64,000 nucleotides of DNA from Sphingomonadales bacterium 28-55-16 (GCA_002278855.1 NCGG01000002.1:62001-126000), one strand, 5' to 3'. Shown: positions 50,041 through 60,733, counted from the first letter of the stretch. The notes: a model not told the origin generated them from the sequence alone. Made by a program: numbers and translations.

Positions 50041-50103
50041 CGACTCTCTCCCTATGTTCTTGCCCCTGATGGAACTTATAGCATAAGGCGGCCTTATCAA
50101 GCC

Positions 50104-50397
50104 ATGACTCGCCCCTCCCGCCTCGATGATCCCCTATATGCTAGCTTTGCTTGGCAGCGATATTGGCGTCTCATGCGATGGATGTTCGGCGTGACATTAA
50201 TTGTCACTGTCGCGGCTTTGGGCACTTTTTGGTGGCAGAACGGGATGGTTTCCATCCATTTTTTCATCGCGACGGCGGGTGCAATTTTTGGTGCCATCAT
50301 GTTAACGGCAGCGCTTATGGGGCTCGTGTTTTTATCGAGCGGTTCTGGGCATGATGAGGCTATTGACGACCCATTTGAAGATGAAGTCGACCGGTGA
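50104..50397 (+). CDS. Small two-helix membrane protein
   Basis: A 97-residue protein with two membrane segments (about 28-46 and 52-77) and an acidic C-terminus (GSGHDEAIDDPFEDEVDR). No known domain. Its stop overlaps the thioesterase GTG start (GTGA), so the two are translationally coupled. It may be a companion of unknown function; similar small membrane proteins often sit upstream of YciA-like thioesterases in sphingomonads (inference). Confidence 0.75.
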   Translation: MTRPSRLDDPLYASFAWQRYWRLMRWMFGVTLIVTVAALGTFWWQNGMVSIHFFIATAGAIFGAIMLTAALMGLVFLSSGSGHDEAIDDPFEDEVDR

Positions 50398-50789
50398 CCG
50401 AAAATATCCGGAATCTGCCAAAACGGAATGACCCAGTGTTGCGTGTGGTTCCGGGGCCAGCGGATATCAACGCGAATGGACATATATTCGGCGGCTGGGT
50501 GCTCGGCATGATGGATCAGGCTGGCGGCATATTGGCCGGTCGTATCGCGCAGGGCGCATGTGCTACGGTGGCGATTGAGAAAATGGAGTTTATCGCACCG
50601 ATATTGTTGCGCGACATTATATCGGTTTACGCCTCGCTTGAACGGCGGGGGCGGACGTCCATGAGCGTTCGTATCGAAGTCATTGCAACGCGTGCGCGTG
50701 GCCATCAAGAGGTGAAGGTAACCGAAGGACTGTTTACGTTCGTCGCACTTGACGATGAGCATAAGCCAAGGCCATTGCCCGAGGCGTAA
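50394..50789 (+). CDS. Acyl-CoA thioesterase (YciA-like hot-dog)
   Basis: A 131-residue hot-dog protein of the acyl-CoA thioester hydrolase (BACH/YciA) family. The signature is PADINANGHIFGGWVLGMMDQAGGILAGRIA, with the catalytic Asp in MDQA, followed by VAIEKMEFIAPILLRDII, HQEVKVTEGLFTFVALD and the Arg in the C-terminal region. It hydrolyses short- to medium-chain acyl-CoAs. GTG start, coupled to the small membrane protein by a 4-base overlap. A short palindrome (GCACGCGCGTGC, 50792-50803) follows. Confidence 0.9.
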   Translation: MTENIRNLPKRNDPVLRVVPGPADINANGHIFGGWVLGMMDQAGGILAGRIAQGACATVAIEKMEFIAPILLRDIISVYASLERRGRTSMSVRIEVIATRARGHQEVKVTEGLFTFVALDDEHKPRPLPEA

Positions 50790-50833
50790 CCGCACGCGCG
50801 TGCCAGTTCCCCAGATTTTAACAACAGACTAAA

Positions 50834-50861
50834 GTGGAAGCGTCCTCTCGGCAGCTTCCAC
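50834..50861 (-). terminator. Hairpin downstream of the DUF4167 gene
   Basis: GTGGAAGC/GCTTCCAC (50834-50841 and 50854-50861) with a 12-base loop, just after the DUF4167 stop on the minus strand and followed there by TTTAG. Weak U-run, so moderate support. Confidence 0.5.
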
Positions 50862-50865
50862 AGAA

Positions 50866-51612
50866 TCATTCTGCTGCGTCTGAAATCTCTTCGGCACCAT
50901 CGGCTTTTGCGCGGCGCGCACGTGGCTTGCGGGCTGGCTTTTCGGCCATAGGGTCATCTTCGCGGGACGATATCGCAATTGAAGGAGGCAAGACTGCAAG
51001 GTCAAGGCCAGCAGGTGCATCATCATTGTCTTCGCTGTGATGACGGCGTGGTCCGCGATTTGCAGGGCGTTCGCTGCGCTCTGGACGCTCACTGCGTTCC
51101 GGACGACGTCCGCGGGTCTCGCGTTGTTGGCCACGCGGTTCGCGGTGACCACTGTCGTTTGAATCGTCGTCGGATGGAGTTTCTGCATCTACATTGCCTG
51201 ACGATGGCTGATCGTCGTAATTCGGCGAGCGATCATAATTGGGGGAACGATCGTCATTCTGCCAATCGTCACGATCGTCGCGGTTTTCATCGCGCGCATC
51301 GTCGCGCGGGCGGCGTTCGCCCTGCTGCTCTTGGCGCGCTTCTTGGCGGCTGCGGAAATCAGCGAGAACGCGGAAATAATGGTCCGCAAACTGTAGATGA
51401 TATTCGGCATTGACCCGGTCGCCATTAAACTGCGCATCTTGTGCCAGTTTTTTGTATTTTTCGAGCATCTGCGCTGCGTTGCCGCGCGCACGATTGTCAA
51501 TCTGGTTCTGATAGTCAAAACCGCTGCGATTGTTGTTTTGTTGCCGATTATTGTTGTTATTGCGACCGCGGCGACGATTGTTATTCTGTTGCTGCCTGTT
51601 GTTGGTATTCAT
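50866..51612 (-). CDS. DUF4167 domain protein (Arg/Asn-rich, probably RNA- or nucleoid-binding)
   Basis: A 248-residue alphaproteobacterial protein. The N-terminus is an Asn/Arg/Gln-rich low-complexity tract (1-30), followed by the conserved DUF4167 region (NQIDNRARGNAAQMLEKYK, AQFNGDRVNAEYHLQFADHYFRVLADFRSRQE), and a long disordered, charged tail with RSPNYD repeated twice, RGPRRHH and the closing basic KPARKPRARRAKADG. Nucleic-acid binding is likely from composition. The gene order prmC then DUF4167 on one strand is common in alphaproteobacteria. Confidence 0.88.
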   Translation of the reverse strand: MNTNNRQQQNNNRRRGRNNNNNRQQNNNRSGFDYQNQIDNRARGNAAQMLEKYKKLAQDAQFNGDRVNAEYHLQFADHYFRVLADFRSRQEARQEQQGERRPRDDARDENRDDRDDWQNDDRSPNYDRSPNYDDQPSSGNVDAETPSDDDSNDSGHREPRGQQRETRGRRPERSERPERSERPANRGPRRHHSEDNDDAPAGLDLAVLPPSIAISSREDDPMAEKPARKPRARRAKADGAEEISDAAE

Positions 51613-51683
51613 CAGGGCTGACCCGTCCTCTGTTTTAGCACTTAATGTTGCATGAAACCCCTGAACCCGATTTGGGTTGCGCT

Positions 51684-51701
51684 AGGGTCAGCATTGACCC
51701 T
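51684..51701. repeat. Short hairpin/REP-like palindrome between DUF4167 and prmC
   Basis: AGGGTCA/TGACCCT with a GCAT loop, close to AACCC/GGGTT (51664-51678). It resembles CCTGAACCCGATTTGGGTT-type dispersed intergenic motifs of the same kind as the unit at 44.8 kb. It lies between prmC and DUF4167 on the minus strand, outside any gene. Confidence 0.5.
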
Positions 51702-51793
51702 GCCAATTCGTCCATCTGCGCTGGGGGGCGGCTTCGCGCTAAAAGACCGTTAAATCGGAGTTTTTGCTGCGATGCCTCACTGTCCTAGTCTTA

Positions 51794-52645
51794 CTATTCT
51801 TCGATTCCAAGCGAAAAGCGTATAACGCGTGGATTGCCCGCAAGATCATGGCGCAGTTCAGTTAAAAAGCCGTTGTCTGCGCCAAGTCGACGAACGGGTT
51901 CTGCCTGATTATAACCAATTTCAAAGAAGGCGACTCCGCGCGGATCAAGTAATTCGCCCAATCGCGGGATCAATATCCGGTAATCGTCTAGTCCATCTGC
52001 GCCTGCAAACAGCGCCTGATGCGGCTCGTGCGCAGCTACCATTGGAACAAGCTGTGCGCTGTCTTCAATATAAGGGGGGTTGCACAGGATCATGTCAAAC
52101 GGCCCTAAGCCCATGTTCCACCCCGGGTTGGTCCAATCGCCGTATGCAAACTGCGCCCGATCGCCAAAGCCCAAGCGTTCGGCATTCTCGCGCGCAACGG
52201 CAAGTGCCGCCGGGCTCGCGTCAATGCCATAGCCTTGCGCATGTGGATATATCGACAATGCCGCCAACAACAACGCGCCGGAACCGGTGCCTAGGTCTGC
52301 GATGCGCGCAGGTGCTAGATGCGGGCCGAACCAGTCCATGGCCGCGTCAAGCAAGGTTTCGCTATCCGCCCGGGGAATGAGGACATCCGGCGTGACATGC
52401 AATTCAAGGTCCCAGAACGCTTGCGTACCCGTGATATAGGCGACGGGTTCATCGGCAACGCGCCGGGCGAGCAACGCGCGGAAGCTGTCCGGCGCGCGCA
52501 GATCATGTTGCCGCAGAAGCATCGCTGACCGCTCGATACCAAGCGCGTGCGCCAATAAAAGCTCTGCATCAAGGCGTGGCGTCGGGCTAATGCTGCCAAG
52601 GGCAGCGGTCGCATCACGCAGGACAGGGGCAAGGCCAGTCATCAT
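51794..52645 (-). CDS. prmC: Peptide chain release factor N5-glutamine methyltransferase
   Basis: A 283-residue SAM methyltransferase modifying the GGQ glutamine of release factors RF1 and RF2. The diagnostic NPPYIE motif (MILCNPPYIED) and the SAM-binding DLGTGSGALLLAAL are present, with the N-terminal domain (LRDATAALGSISPTPRLDAELLLAHALG) and FWDLELHVTPDVLIPRADSE. ATG 52645 or 52642. prfA, which normally lies directly upstream, is replaced here by a divergent fasciclin lipoprotein. Confidence 0.96.
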   Translation of the reverse strand: MMTGLAPVLRDATAALGSISPTPRLDAELLLAHALGIERSAMLLRQHDLRAPDSFRALLARRVADEPVAYITGTQAFWDLELHVTPDVLIPRADSETLLDAAMDWFGPHLAPARIADLGTGSGALLLAALSIYPHAQGYGIDASPAALAVARENAERLGFGDRAQFAYGDWTNPGWNMGLGPFDMILCNPPYIEDSAQLVPMVAAHEPHQALFAGADGLDDYRILIPRLGELLDPRGVAFFEIGYNQAEPVRRLGADNGFLTELRHDLAGNPRVIRFSLGIEE

Positions 52646-52758
52646 GCGCCCGTATATCGGCCCGGACCGAAAGCCCAATTATATATTTTCAGGTCGTGCA
52701 TCCATAATCCGTTGGCGCGCGTTCTTGTGTGTTGAGGGGATCATACAGAAGGACCTAG

Positions 52759-53361
52759 ATGATGCAAAAATTAACACTTACTTGGGCAGTCGGTCTGTCC
52801 GCGCTTGCCTTAACGGCGTGCAGCGGCAGCGAAAAAGCGCCTACAGCAACCGACACCGAAGTTGTCCAGAACGACGCGATGGCATCGGATACTATTGCTG
52901 CCACCGAAGCTATGGGGGACAAGACTATCGTCGCATGGGCGCAAGGCAACCCGCAGGTATCGACACTCGTCACTGCAATAACCGCGGCTGGCCTTGGCGA
53001 CACATTGTCGGGCGCTGGCCCATTCACCGTTTTTGCGCCGACAAATGACGCATTCGCAAAGGTGAACAAGGCAACGCTCGACGGCCTGTTGAAGCCGGAA
53101 AGCAAGGACAAGCTAGCGGCGCTGCTGAAATATCATGTTGTTGCGGGCAATGTGCAATCAGGTGATCTCGCCAAGATGATCGCAGACGGCAAGGGTACCG
53201 CAAACATTAAGACGCTGAATGGCGGCAGCCTGAAAGCCAGCATGTCGGGTAACAAGATTGTCCTGACCGATGCCAAGGGCGGTAAGTCGACCGTAACCGG
53301 CGCCGATATGGCTGCATCAAATGGCACGGTCCACGTCGTTGATACCGTCGTAATGCCATAA
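52759..53361 (+). CDS. Fasciclin (FAS1) domain lipoprotein
   Basis: A 200-residue predicted lipoprotein (lipobox LTAC, Cys near 21) with one FAS1 domain: QVSTLVTAITAAGLGDTLSGAGPFTVFAPTNDAFAKVNKATLDGLLKPESKDKLAALLKYHVVAGNVQ, closing with NGTVHVVDTVVMP. FAS1 domains mediate adhesion or cell-surface contacts in bacteria; the ligand is unknown. Divergent from prmC (about 110 bases), followed by a UUCG-type hairpin (53369-53384) and a T-run terminator. Confidence 0.92.
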   Translation: MMQKLTLTWAVGLSALALTACSGSEKAPTATDTEVVQNDAMASDTIAATEAMGDKTIVAWAQGNPQVSTLVTAITAAGLGDTLSGAGPFTVFAPTNDAFAKVNKATLDGLLKPESKDKLAALLKYHVVAGNVQSGDLAKMIADGKGTANIKTLNGGSLKASMSGNKIVLTDAKGGKSTVTGADMAASNGTVHVVDTVVMP

Positions 53362-53434
53362 GCTATCGGGCCGCTTCGGCGGCCTGACCTTAGTCCTCAC
53401 TATCCCCCTAGCAGGCGACTGAGGGCTAAACTGA

Positions 53435-53467
53435 CCCCGTCCGGAACCCTCCCCGGACGGGGTTTTT
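53435..53467 (+). terminator. Rho-independent terminator after the fasciclin gene
   Basis: A 10-bp perfect stem CCCCGTCCGG/CCGGACGGGG (53435-53444 and 53453-53462), 8-base loop, then TTTTT. Another small hairpin with a TTCG tetraloop (GGCCGC-TTCG-GCGGCC, 53369-53384) comes just after the stop codon. Confidence 0.9.
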
Positions 53468-53478
53468 ATGTGCCCGCC

Positions 53479-55032
53479 TTATTGGAAACCTAATGCCGCG
53501 CGCATGATCTGGAAGATCGTGTTCTGTTCAATCGTCCCCTTGAACAAATGCGCCTTTGGCCCAGCAGCGCGCGCGACAACATCTTCGCCGCTATGCGTTT
53601 CGGCGCCAGTCGGGACCAACGCCTGCTGCCGATAATTCAGCGCCTGCGTATCTTCTTTCAAAGGATCGGGGCGTGGCATACTCGTGATCGCACCGGGGCC
53701 ATTAGCATAGCCTAAGGTGGTGTATCCCTTGCCATCAAAGGCCAAGGTCGATTTGCCTTTTTGATCGACGACAGGGCCGAGGATTGGGTTCCCGCGTTCG
53801 GGATAGCCCGACATGCTGAAGGTATGGCTATGGTCGGATGTGACGACGATGAGGGTATCGCGCAGGTCGACATTGTCCATCGCCGCTTTCAACGCATCAT
53901 TTAGCGCAACCGTATCCTGCAACGCGCGATAGGCGTTTCCGGCATGGTGGCCATGGTCAATTTTGCCTGCCTCGACCATCAGGACATAGCCCTTTTGGTT
54001 CTTGGACAGTATCGCGATCGCCTTGGTTGTCATTTCGGCGAGCGAGGGTTCTTTTGATCCGGTCGCGGTGCGGTCGGCGTCGAATTGCATATGCGATTGT
54101 TCAAACAGGCCAAGCAGCTTGCTCGTCTTCTTGGCGTCGACGGCGGCAAAGCCTTCGCTGTTCCAGACATAAGCGCTTTTGGGGTTGGCGGCCAACCAGC
54201 TTGCGGTCAGGTCCTTGCCATCGGCGCGCTTGCCCATCTTACCGGCATATTCGGGGTCAGCCGCAGTGTTGGGCATGAAATGCTGGCGTCCACCGCCCAA
54301 CATGACCTCAAAGCCATCGCCATGCGGCCATTCGACCATTTGCCGCGCAATATCGATGCAGCCTTCGGCCTTGGCCGCGGCGGGCATATTTGCATCGACT
54401 TCCCAATCGCGTTGCGCGGTGTGGGCATAGGTTGATGCAGGCGTGGCGTGGGTGATCGTCGCTGTCGACACGATACCCGTGGCATATCCCTTATCCTCGG
54501 CCATTTCGAACAAGGATTTGACCTTGTACGGCTCGCTCGCCTTGCAATTGTCCTCAATCGCTTGCGGGCCAACGCCAATAACACCGTTCAGCGTCTTGAC
54601 GCCGGACACGATGGCGGTTGCGGTCGGCGCGCTGTCGGGCACCTGACCATCATGCGAATAGGTTTTGACCAAGGCGGTGTGCGGCAAGCGGTCCATTTGC
54701 GCGACATAGGATTCGCCATCGATGCCCTTTTTCTGCCCTTCAAAAATGCGCGCGGCGGTGAGCGTGGTGACGCTCATGCCGTCACCGATGAAAATGATGA
54801 CATTGCGCGCCTTGCGGTCATTGGGCTTGTCCGCCTCCAACCGTGCAAGCTCAGCCGCGCCCGCTTGTAAATAGCCTTCGCTGGTGGTGATTGGCGGTGT
54901 GCCAATGGGACGCGCGGGCGGGAGGACGGTCGTCGCCGATGCAGGTGCAGGCGCAGGGGGTGCCGCATATTGCGCCACAACCGGCGCGGTGATCAGGCAG
55001 GACGCCAAAAGGGCGGATGACAGTTTACGCAT
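53479..55032 (-). CDS. Alkaline phosphatase
   Basis: A 517-residue periplasmic phosphatase of the PhoA/alkaline phosphatase superfamily. Signal peptide (LSSALLASCLITAPVVA), metal-binding IIFIGDGMSVTTLTAAR, the active-site region PDSAPTATAIVSGVKTLNGVIG holding the nucleophile Ser or Thr (VPDSAPTATA), KIDHGHHAGNAYRALQDTVALNDAL and the TSDHSHTFSMSGYP metal site. The Ser in DSAPTATA matches E. coli PhoA DSAASATA. It releases phosphate from organic esters. No Pho box was assigned. Long proline/alanine linker after the signal peptide. Confidence 0.95.
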   Translation of the reverse strand: MRKLSSALLASCLITAPVVAQYAAPPAPAPASATTVLPPARPIGTPPITTSEGYLQAGAAELARLEADKPNDRKARNVIIFIGDGMSVTTLTAARIFEGQKKGIDGESYVAQMDRLPHTALVKTYSHDGQVPDSAPTATAIVSGVKTLNGVIGVGPQAIEDNCKASEPYKVKSLFEMAEDKGYATGIVSTATITHATPASTYAHTAQRDWEVDANMPAAAKAEGCIDIARQMVEWPHGDGFEVMLGGGRQHFMPNTAADPEYAGKMGKRADGKDLTASWLAANPKSAYVWNSEGFAAVDAKKTSKLLGLFEQSHMQFDADRTATGSKEPSLAEMTTKAIAILSKNQKGYVLMVEAGKIDHGHHAGNAYRALQDTVALNDALKAAMDNVDLRDTLIVVTSDHSHTFSMSGYPERGNPILGPVVDQKGKSTLAFDGKGYTTLGYANGPGAITSMPRPDPLKEDTQALNYRQQALVPTGAETHSGEDVVARAAGPKAHLFKGTIEQNTIFQIMRAALGFQ

Positions 55033-55210
55033 GCGATACTCCTCAAAAAGCTTGGTTCCCCATCGCAGACCAAGATGACCAGCGCGTGACAGGGGCGTTA
55101 TGGAAAGTGTTTACCTGGCCAAGCTTGCGTTGGCGAGGGGGCGTGTGGGCGGCGGTTTTGTCCTTGCAGGCCTCTCACATCCCCTTGTAGTTCGATAGGG
55201 AGGATTTGGG

Positions 55211-58174
55211 TCATTTCCCCTTTTCCAGCATCGGCTTCAAATAATGCCCGGTGTACGACCTCGGCTCCTTGGCGACCTGTTCCGGCGTACCCTCCGCGAC
55301 AATCTCGCCGCCCTTAACACCGCCCTCCGGCCCTAGATCTATGATCCAGTCGGCGGTTTTGATGACGTCGAGATTATGTTCGATCACCACCACGCTGTTG
55401 CCCTGTTCGACCAAACGGTGGAGCACTTCGAGGAGTTTGCGGACATCCTCGAAATGCAGGCCGGTGGTGGGCTCGTCGAGGATGTAGAGCGTCTGGCCCG
55501 TGGAACGGCGGCTGAGTTCCTTGGCGAGTTTGACGCGTTGCGCTTCGCCGCCTGATAGGGTCGTTGCCTGTTGCCCGACCTTGACATAGCCCAAGCCAAC
55601 TTCGGCCAGCATCGCCATTTTGTCGCGGATCGGGGGAACGGCCTTAAACACCTCCACCGCGTCCTCCACCGTCATGTCGAGCACGTCGGCGATGGAGAGC
55701 CCCTTCCATTTGACCTCCAGCGTTTCGCGGTTGTAGCGTTTGCCGTTGCATTCCTCGCACGTCACATAGACGTCGGGCAGGAAGTGCATCTCGATCTTGA
55801 TCAGGCCATCGCCGCTGCAGGTTTCGCAGCGTCCGCCCTTGACGTTGAAGCTGAAACGTCCCGGTTTATACCCGCGCGCGGCGCTTTCGGGCAATTGCGC
55901 GAACCAGTCGCGGATGTTGGTGAACGCGCCGGTATAGGTCGCGGGGTTTGACCTTGGCGTGCGGCCAATGGGGGATTGGTCGATGTCGATCACCTTGTCG
56001 CAATGCTCCAGACCCGTGACCTTGTCATGCGCGCCGGCGATGACGCGCGCGCCATTGAGGCTGCGTGCCGCCGATGCGTAGAGCGTGTCGATGGTGAAGC
56101 TCGACTTGCCCGAACCCGATACGCCGGTGATGCAACAGAAGGTGCCCAGCGGGATGCTCGCGGTGACATTCTTCAAATTGTTGGCGCGGGCGTTGTGGAC
56201 GGTCAGCTTCTTCTTGTTGCCCTTGCGCCGTGTCTTGGGCACCGCGATTTCGCGCGTGCCATTGAGGTACGCGGCGGTCAGGCTGTCTTTCGATTTCAGG
56301 ATTTGCTTCAACGTGCCTTCGGCCATGACGGTGCCGCCATGGACGCCAGCGCCGGGGCCCAAGTCCACGACCCAGTCGGCGGTGCGGATCGCGTCTTCGT
56401 CATGTTCGACCACGATGACGGTGTTGCCCAAGTCGCGCAGGCGGCGCAGCGTGGCGAGCAAGCGGTCATTGTCTTTCTGGTGCAAGCCGATGCTGGGTTC
56501 GTCGAGCACATAGAGCACGCCCGACAGGCCTGAGCCGATTTGGCTGGCCAAGCGGATACGCTGGCTTTCGCCGCCGGACAATGTGCCGCTGGTGCGGTCC
56601 AAGTTGAGATAATCGAGCCCGACATTGTTGAGGAAGCCAAGCCGTTCATTGATTTCCTTAAGGATCGCCTTGGCAATTTGCTGCTGCTGGTTGGTCAAGG
56701 TTTGGTCGACGCTGCCGAACCAGACCAGCGCGTCACCGACGCTCATTTTCGTGGGTGTGGCGATATCGACGCCGGCGATCTTGACCGAGAGCGCTTCGGG
56801 CTTGAGGCGCGCGCCGTGGCAGGTTTCGCAGGGCTGCGATGTTTGGTATTTCGAAAGCTCTTCGCGCATCCACGCGCTGTCGGTTTGTAGCAAGCGGCGG
56901 TTGAGGTTGCCGATGACGCCCTCAAACGCCTTGCGCACCGTATATTCCTTACGCCCGTCCTTGAAGGTCAACTCAACGGGCATGCCGCCGGTACCGTGCA
57001 GAATGATAAGCTTCTGGTCCGGCGCCAAATCTTCCCAAGTCGACTCAAGGCTGAACCCATAAGCTTTCGCAAGGCTGGACAGCACTTGCATATAATAAGG
57101 GCTTGGCGGGTTGGATTTCGCCCACGGCACAATCGCGCCCTTTTTTAGCGACAGATGTTCGTTGGGGACCACCAATTGTGGGTCAAATTCCTGCCGCTCA
57201 CCAAGGCCATCGCAATCGGGACACGCGCCTTGCGGGGCGTTGAACGAGAACAGGCGCGGCGCGATTTCGGCAATGGTGAAGCCGGAGACGGGGCAGGCGA
57301 ATTTTTCGGAAAACACGATGCGGTTGGCGGGCAGGCCAGTGCCTTTCATCGCACCCCCGGTGACGTTCGGCGCGGGAGCAAAAGTCGCGCGTGCTTCGCC
57401 AAATGCGGTTGGCACGCTGTCGGCTTTGGTGGTTTGCAACTCCGCCACCGTCGTATCTGCCAGGTCGACAAACGCCAACCCATCGGCGAGCTTCAACGCC
57501 GCCTCGAAGCTTTCCGCCAGCCGCTGCTGGATGCCGTCTTTGACTACGATGCGGTCGACGACAACTTCAATGTCATGCTTATATTTCTTGTCGAGCGCGG
57601 GCGCCTCTTCAATCGCGTAGAGTTCACCGTCGATGCGGACGCGGGTGTAGCCCGAGCGCTGCCATTCGGCGAGTTCTTTGCGATATTCGCCCTTGCGGCC
57701 CTGCACTACTGGCGCGAGCAAAAAGGCGCGGGTGCCTTCGGGCAAGGCCATGACGCGGTCGACCATTTGGCTGACGGTCTGCGCCGTGATCGGGAGACCC
57801 GTTGCGGGCGAATACGGCACGCCGACGCGCGCCCACAAAAGCCGCATATAATCGTAAATTTCGGTAACCGTCGCCACCGTCGAGCGCGGGTTGCGGCTGG
57901 TGGTTTTCTGCTCAATGGAGATCGCGGGCGACAGCCCTTCGATATGCTCGACGTCGGGCTTCTGCATCATTTCCAGAAACTGGCGGGCATAGGCCGACAG
58001 CGATTCGACATAGCGGCGCTGCCCCTCGGCATAGATGGTGTCGAACGCGAGGCTGGACTTGCCTGAACCCGACAACCCAGTGATGACGATGAGCTTGTCG
58101 CGCGGCAGGTCGATATCGACGCCTTTGAGATTATGCTCGCGCGCACCGCGCACCTTGATGTGGGTGAGTGACAT
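55211..58174 (-). CDS. uvrA: Excinuclease ABC subunit A
   Basis: A 987-residue DNA-damage recognition ATPase of nucleotide excision repair. Two ABC halves are clear: first Walker [13 protein letters not shown] (about 33-44) with ABC signature [12 protein letters not shown], and second Walker [11 protein letters not shown] with [12 protein letters not shown]. Zinc-finger cysteines are present ([19 protein letters not shown]...[10 protein letters not shown]). Slightly longer than E. coli UvrA (940). It starts at ATG 58172-58174, and a perfect GTTC-N7-GTTC LexA-type site lies 11 bases upstream, indicating SOS control. Confidence 0.98.
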   Translation of the reverse strand: MSLTHIKVRGAREHNLKGVDIDLPRDKLIVITGLSGSGKSSLAFDTIYAEGQRRYVESLSAYARQFLEMMQKPDVEHIEGLSPAISIEQKTTSRNPRSTVATVTEIYDYMRLLWARVGVPYSPATGLPITAQTVSQMVDRVMALPEGTRAFLLAPVVQGRKGEYRKELAEWQRSGYTRVRIDGELYAIEEAPALDKKYKHDIEVVVDRIVVKDGIQQRLAESFEAALKLADGLAFVDLADTTVAELQTTKADSVPTAFGEARATFAPAPNVTGGAMKGTGLPANRIVFSEKFACPVSGFTIAEIAPRLFSFNAPQGACPDCDGLGERQEFDPQLVVPNEHLSLKKGAIVPWAKSNPPSPYYMQVLSSLAKAYGFSLESTWEDLAPDQKLIILHGTGGMPVELTFKDGRKEYTVRKAFEGVIGNLNRRLLQTDSAWMREELSKYQTSQPCETCHGARLKPEALSVKIAGVDIATPTKMSVGDALVWFGSVDQTLTNQQQQIAKAILKEINERLGFLNNVGLDYLNLDRTSGTLSGGESQRIRLASQIGSGLSGVLYVLDEPSIGLHQKDNDRLLATLRRLRDLGNTVIVVEHDEDAIRTADWVVDLGPGAGVHGGTVMAEGTLKQILKSKDSLTAAYLNGTREIAVPKTRRKGNKKKLTVHNARANNLKNVTASIPLGTFCCITGVSGSGKSSFTIDTLYASAARSLNGARVIAGAHDKVTGLEHCDKVIDIDQSPIGRTPRSNPATYTGAFTNIRDWFAQLPESAARGYKPGRFSFNVKGGRCETCSGDGLIKIEMHFLPDVYVTCEECNGKRYNRETLEVKWKGLSIADVLDMTVEDAVEVFKAVPPIRDKMAMLAEVGLGYVKVGQQATTLSGGEAQRVKLAKELSRRSTGQTLYILDEPTTGLHFEDVRKLLEVLHRLVEQGNSVVVIEHNLDVIKTADWIIDLGPEGGVKGGEIVAEGTPEQVAKEPRSYTGHYLKPMLEKGK

Positions 58175-58184
58175 AGTTCAGCTT

Positions 58185-58199
58185 GTTCCAGATTTGTTC
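58185..58199 (-). promoter_or_regulatory. LexA (SOS) box before uvrA
   Basis: GTTCCAGATTTGTTC is an exact GTTC-N7-GTTC, the alphaproteobacterial LexA operator (read GAAC-N7-GAAC on the other strand). It is 11 bases upstream of the uvrA ATG, where LexA would block transcription or its start; a second GTTC lies 9 bases away at 58176-58179. Confidence 0.8.
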
Positions 58200-58334
58200 T
58201 AAAAGCGCAAGTAGGTGCGCTGTGTCAGAAATGGGGCAAAAGTTAACGAATTTCAAGGCAGGCTTTTGCCGCATCTTGCGTCCATGCGCATTTGCCGCTT
58301 CTAACGCGTTCAAAAGCATGCTTGAGTGAAAAAT

Positions 58335-59141
58335 ATGGAACCTGAACTCACAAATCACCCGATCAGCGGCGAACCGCTTCCCATCGCGACGCCAGCGGCC
58401 ACAATGGTCATTTTTCGCGCCAATCCGGATGGTAGCGCGCCCTTGTTGTTGATGGTCGAGCGAGTCAAGGCAATGGCCTTTGCGGGTGGTGCGGCGGTCT
58501 TTCCGGGGGGTAAGGTTGATCCTGCAGATTTTGATTATGCGCAGATGTTGGGCGGCCCCCTGCCGCTGGATGAGGCGGCTGCGCGGCTTGCTGCAATTCG
58601 TGAGACGATTGAGGAGGCGGGCTTAGCACTTGGGCTCTCGGGCGTTTCAGATGCAGCCAACTGCAGTGATGCGCGTGCGGCGCTGCATGCGGGCGAAAGC
58701 CTGCAAGCCGTCTGTAACCGTTTTGGCTGGGCGCCCGATTTTGACCAACTCGTACCATGGTCGCGCTGGCGGCCGCCGGCTTTTGAGCGGGCATCGCGGG
58801 TTTTTGATACGCGCTTTTATCTGGTGGATGCAGGCGACACGACGCCGTTGGCGACCGTTGACCAAACCGAAAACCGGATGCTGTTTTGGGCAACCGCGGG
58901 TGAGGTTCTCGAGAAAGCTGACCGGGGCGAGGTGAAGATTATTTTCCCTACGCGGCGCAATCTGGAACGGCTTGCAATGTTTGGTGATTTTGATGCCGCC
59001 GCAGCGCATGCGGCGGAACATCCAGTATCGACAGTGCTAACTTTTGTCGAGCAGCGCGCAGACGGAAGCTGGCTGTGCATCCCCGACGGTCATGGGTATC
59101 CAGTGCTTGAGGAGTCGTTCGACAGCGCCATGCGGGGTTAA
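58335..59141 (+). CDS. NUDIX hydrolase
   Basis: A 268-residue NUDIX-fold hydrolase with the conserved box distributed over GGKVDPADFDYAQMLGG and AAIRETIEEAGLALGL (Gx5Ex7REUxEExGU with an insertion of about 18 residues after the first Gly). The longer C-terminal half (about 150-268) resembles the CoA/acyl-CoA-type (YfaO/NudL-like or Nudt7/19) hydrolases: WSRWRPPAFERASRVFDTRFYLV. Substrate may be a nucleoside-diphosphate compound such as an acyl-CoA. GTG 58326 or ATG 58335 (chosen). Divergent from uvrA. Confidence 0.86.
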   Translation: MEPELTNHPISGEPLPIATPAATMVIFRANPDGSAPLLLMVERVKAMAFAGGAAVFPGGKVDPADFDYAQMLGGPLPLDEAAARLAAIRETIEEAGLALGLSGVSDAANCSDARAALHAGESLQAVCNRFGWAPDFDQLVPWSRWRPPAFERASRVFDTRFYLVDAGDTTPLATVDQTENRMLFWATAGEVLEKADRGEVKIIFPTRRNLERLAMFGDFDAAAAHAAEHPVSTVLTFVEQRADGSWLCIPDGHGYPVLEESFDSAMRG

Positions 59142-59146
59142 CCAGC

Positions 59147-59164
59147 CCTCCCGCCTGCGGGAGG
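59147..59164. repeat. CCTCCCGC/GCGGGAGG dispersed palindrome
   Basis: A perfect 8-bp inverted repeat with a 2-base centre (CT), 6 bases past the NUDIX stop and between convergent genes. This is a common REP-like motif of sphingomonad intergenic spaces and may also terminate transcription. Confidence 0.55.
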
Positions 59165-59195
59165 ATGATAGGTCAGCCTGAACACTCCGCCGAAC

Positions 59196-59513
59196 TCAAT
59201 CCTCAGGCGCGATGGTCACGATCAAGCCATCAAGCGCATCGCTGACGGGGATTTGGCACGACAGGCGCGAGGTTTCGTTACGGTGGTCGGTGCTGTCGAG
59301 CAGGTCGTTTTCATCCTCGCCCATCTTGGGCAGGCGGTCGGCAAAGGCAGGGTCGATGTGCACATGGCAGGTGGCGCATGAGCAGCAGCCGCCGCACAGA
59401 GCGAGCAATTCATCAAATCCATTGTCGCGGATCACTTCCATTAGCGACAGGCCGTTTTCAGCTTCGACTTCGCGGCCTTCGCCGTTACGTGAAATTACCG
59501 TGACTTTGGCCAT
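59196..59513 (-). CDS. 2Fe-2S ferredoxin (adrenodoxin-type)
   Basis: A 105-residue ferredoxin with the [15 protein letters not shown] motif giving the C-x5-C-x2-C cluster ligands and a fourth Cys in [10 protein letters not shown]. The core matches adrenodoxin-like ferredoxins feeding cytochromes P450 or Fe-S assembly (FdxB/YfhJ-like). The start is at ATG 59513 ([16 protein letters not shown]); the longer frame is not family-like. Its partner reductase is not in the window; the neighbour trxB is divergent. Confidence 0.92.
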   Translation of the reverse strand: MAKVTVISRNGEGREVEAENGLSLMEVIRDNGFDELLALCGGCCSCATCHVHIDPAFADRLPKMGEDENDLLDSTDHRNETSRLSCQIPVSDALDGLIVTIAPED

Positions 59514-59595
59514 GAAATGCTCCCTTAATCCTGAATAGTGTCGGACTGATAGGTTGCACTTGGCGACATGTGAAGCCCTAATTTGATGGGGATAA

Positions 59596-60621
<1,026 letters not shown>

Positions 60622-60733
60622 TCGGCAGCGCGCTTCGATGGCGCCCGCCCAAGCCCGTATATCCTATGCGAATAGGCTGTTGCATATAAAAACTGTATCA
60701 TATAGCTAATACAGTGAGGCGGAGGGAAGTTCT

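Noticed and set aside
57155..58066. A long open frame on the plus strand inside uvrA (about 300 residues)
   Set aside because: It is antisense to a perfectly conserved uvrA; no ribosome site, no family similarity; a codon-bias shadow.
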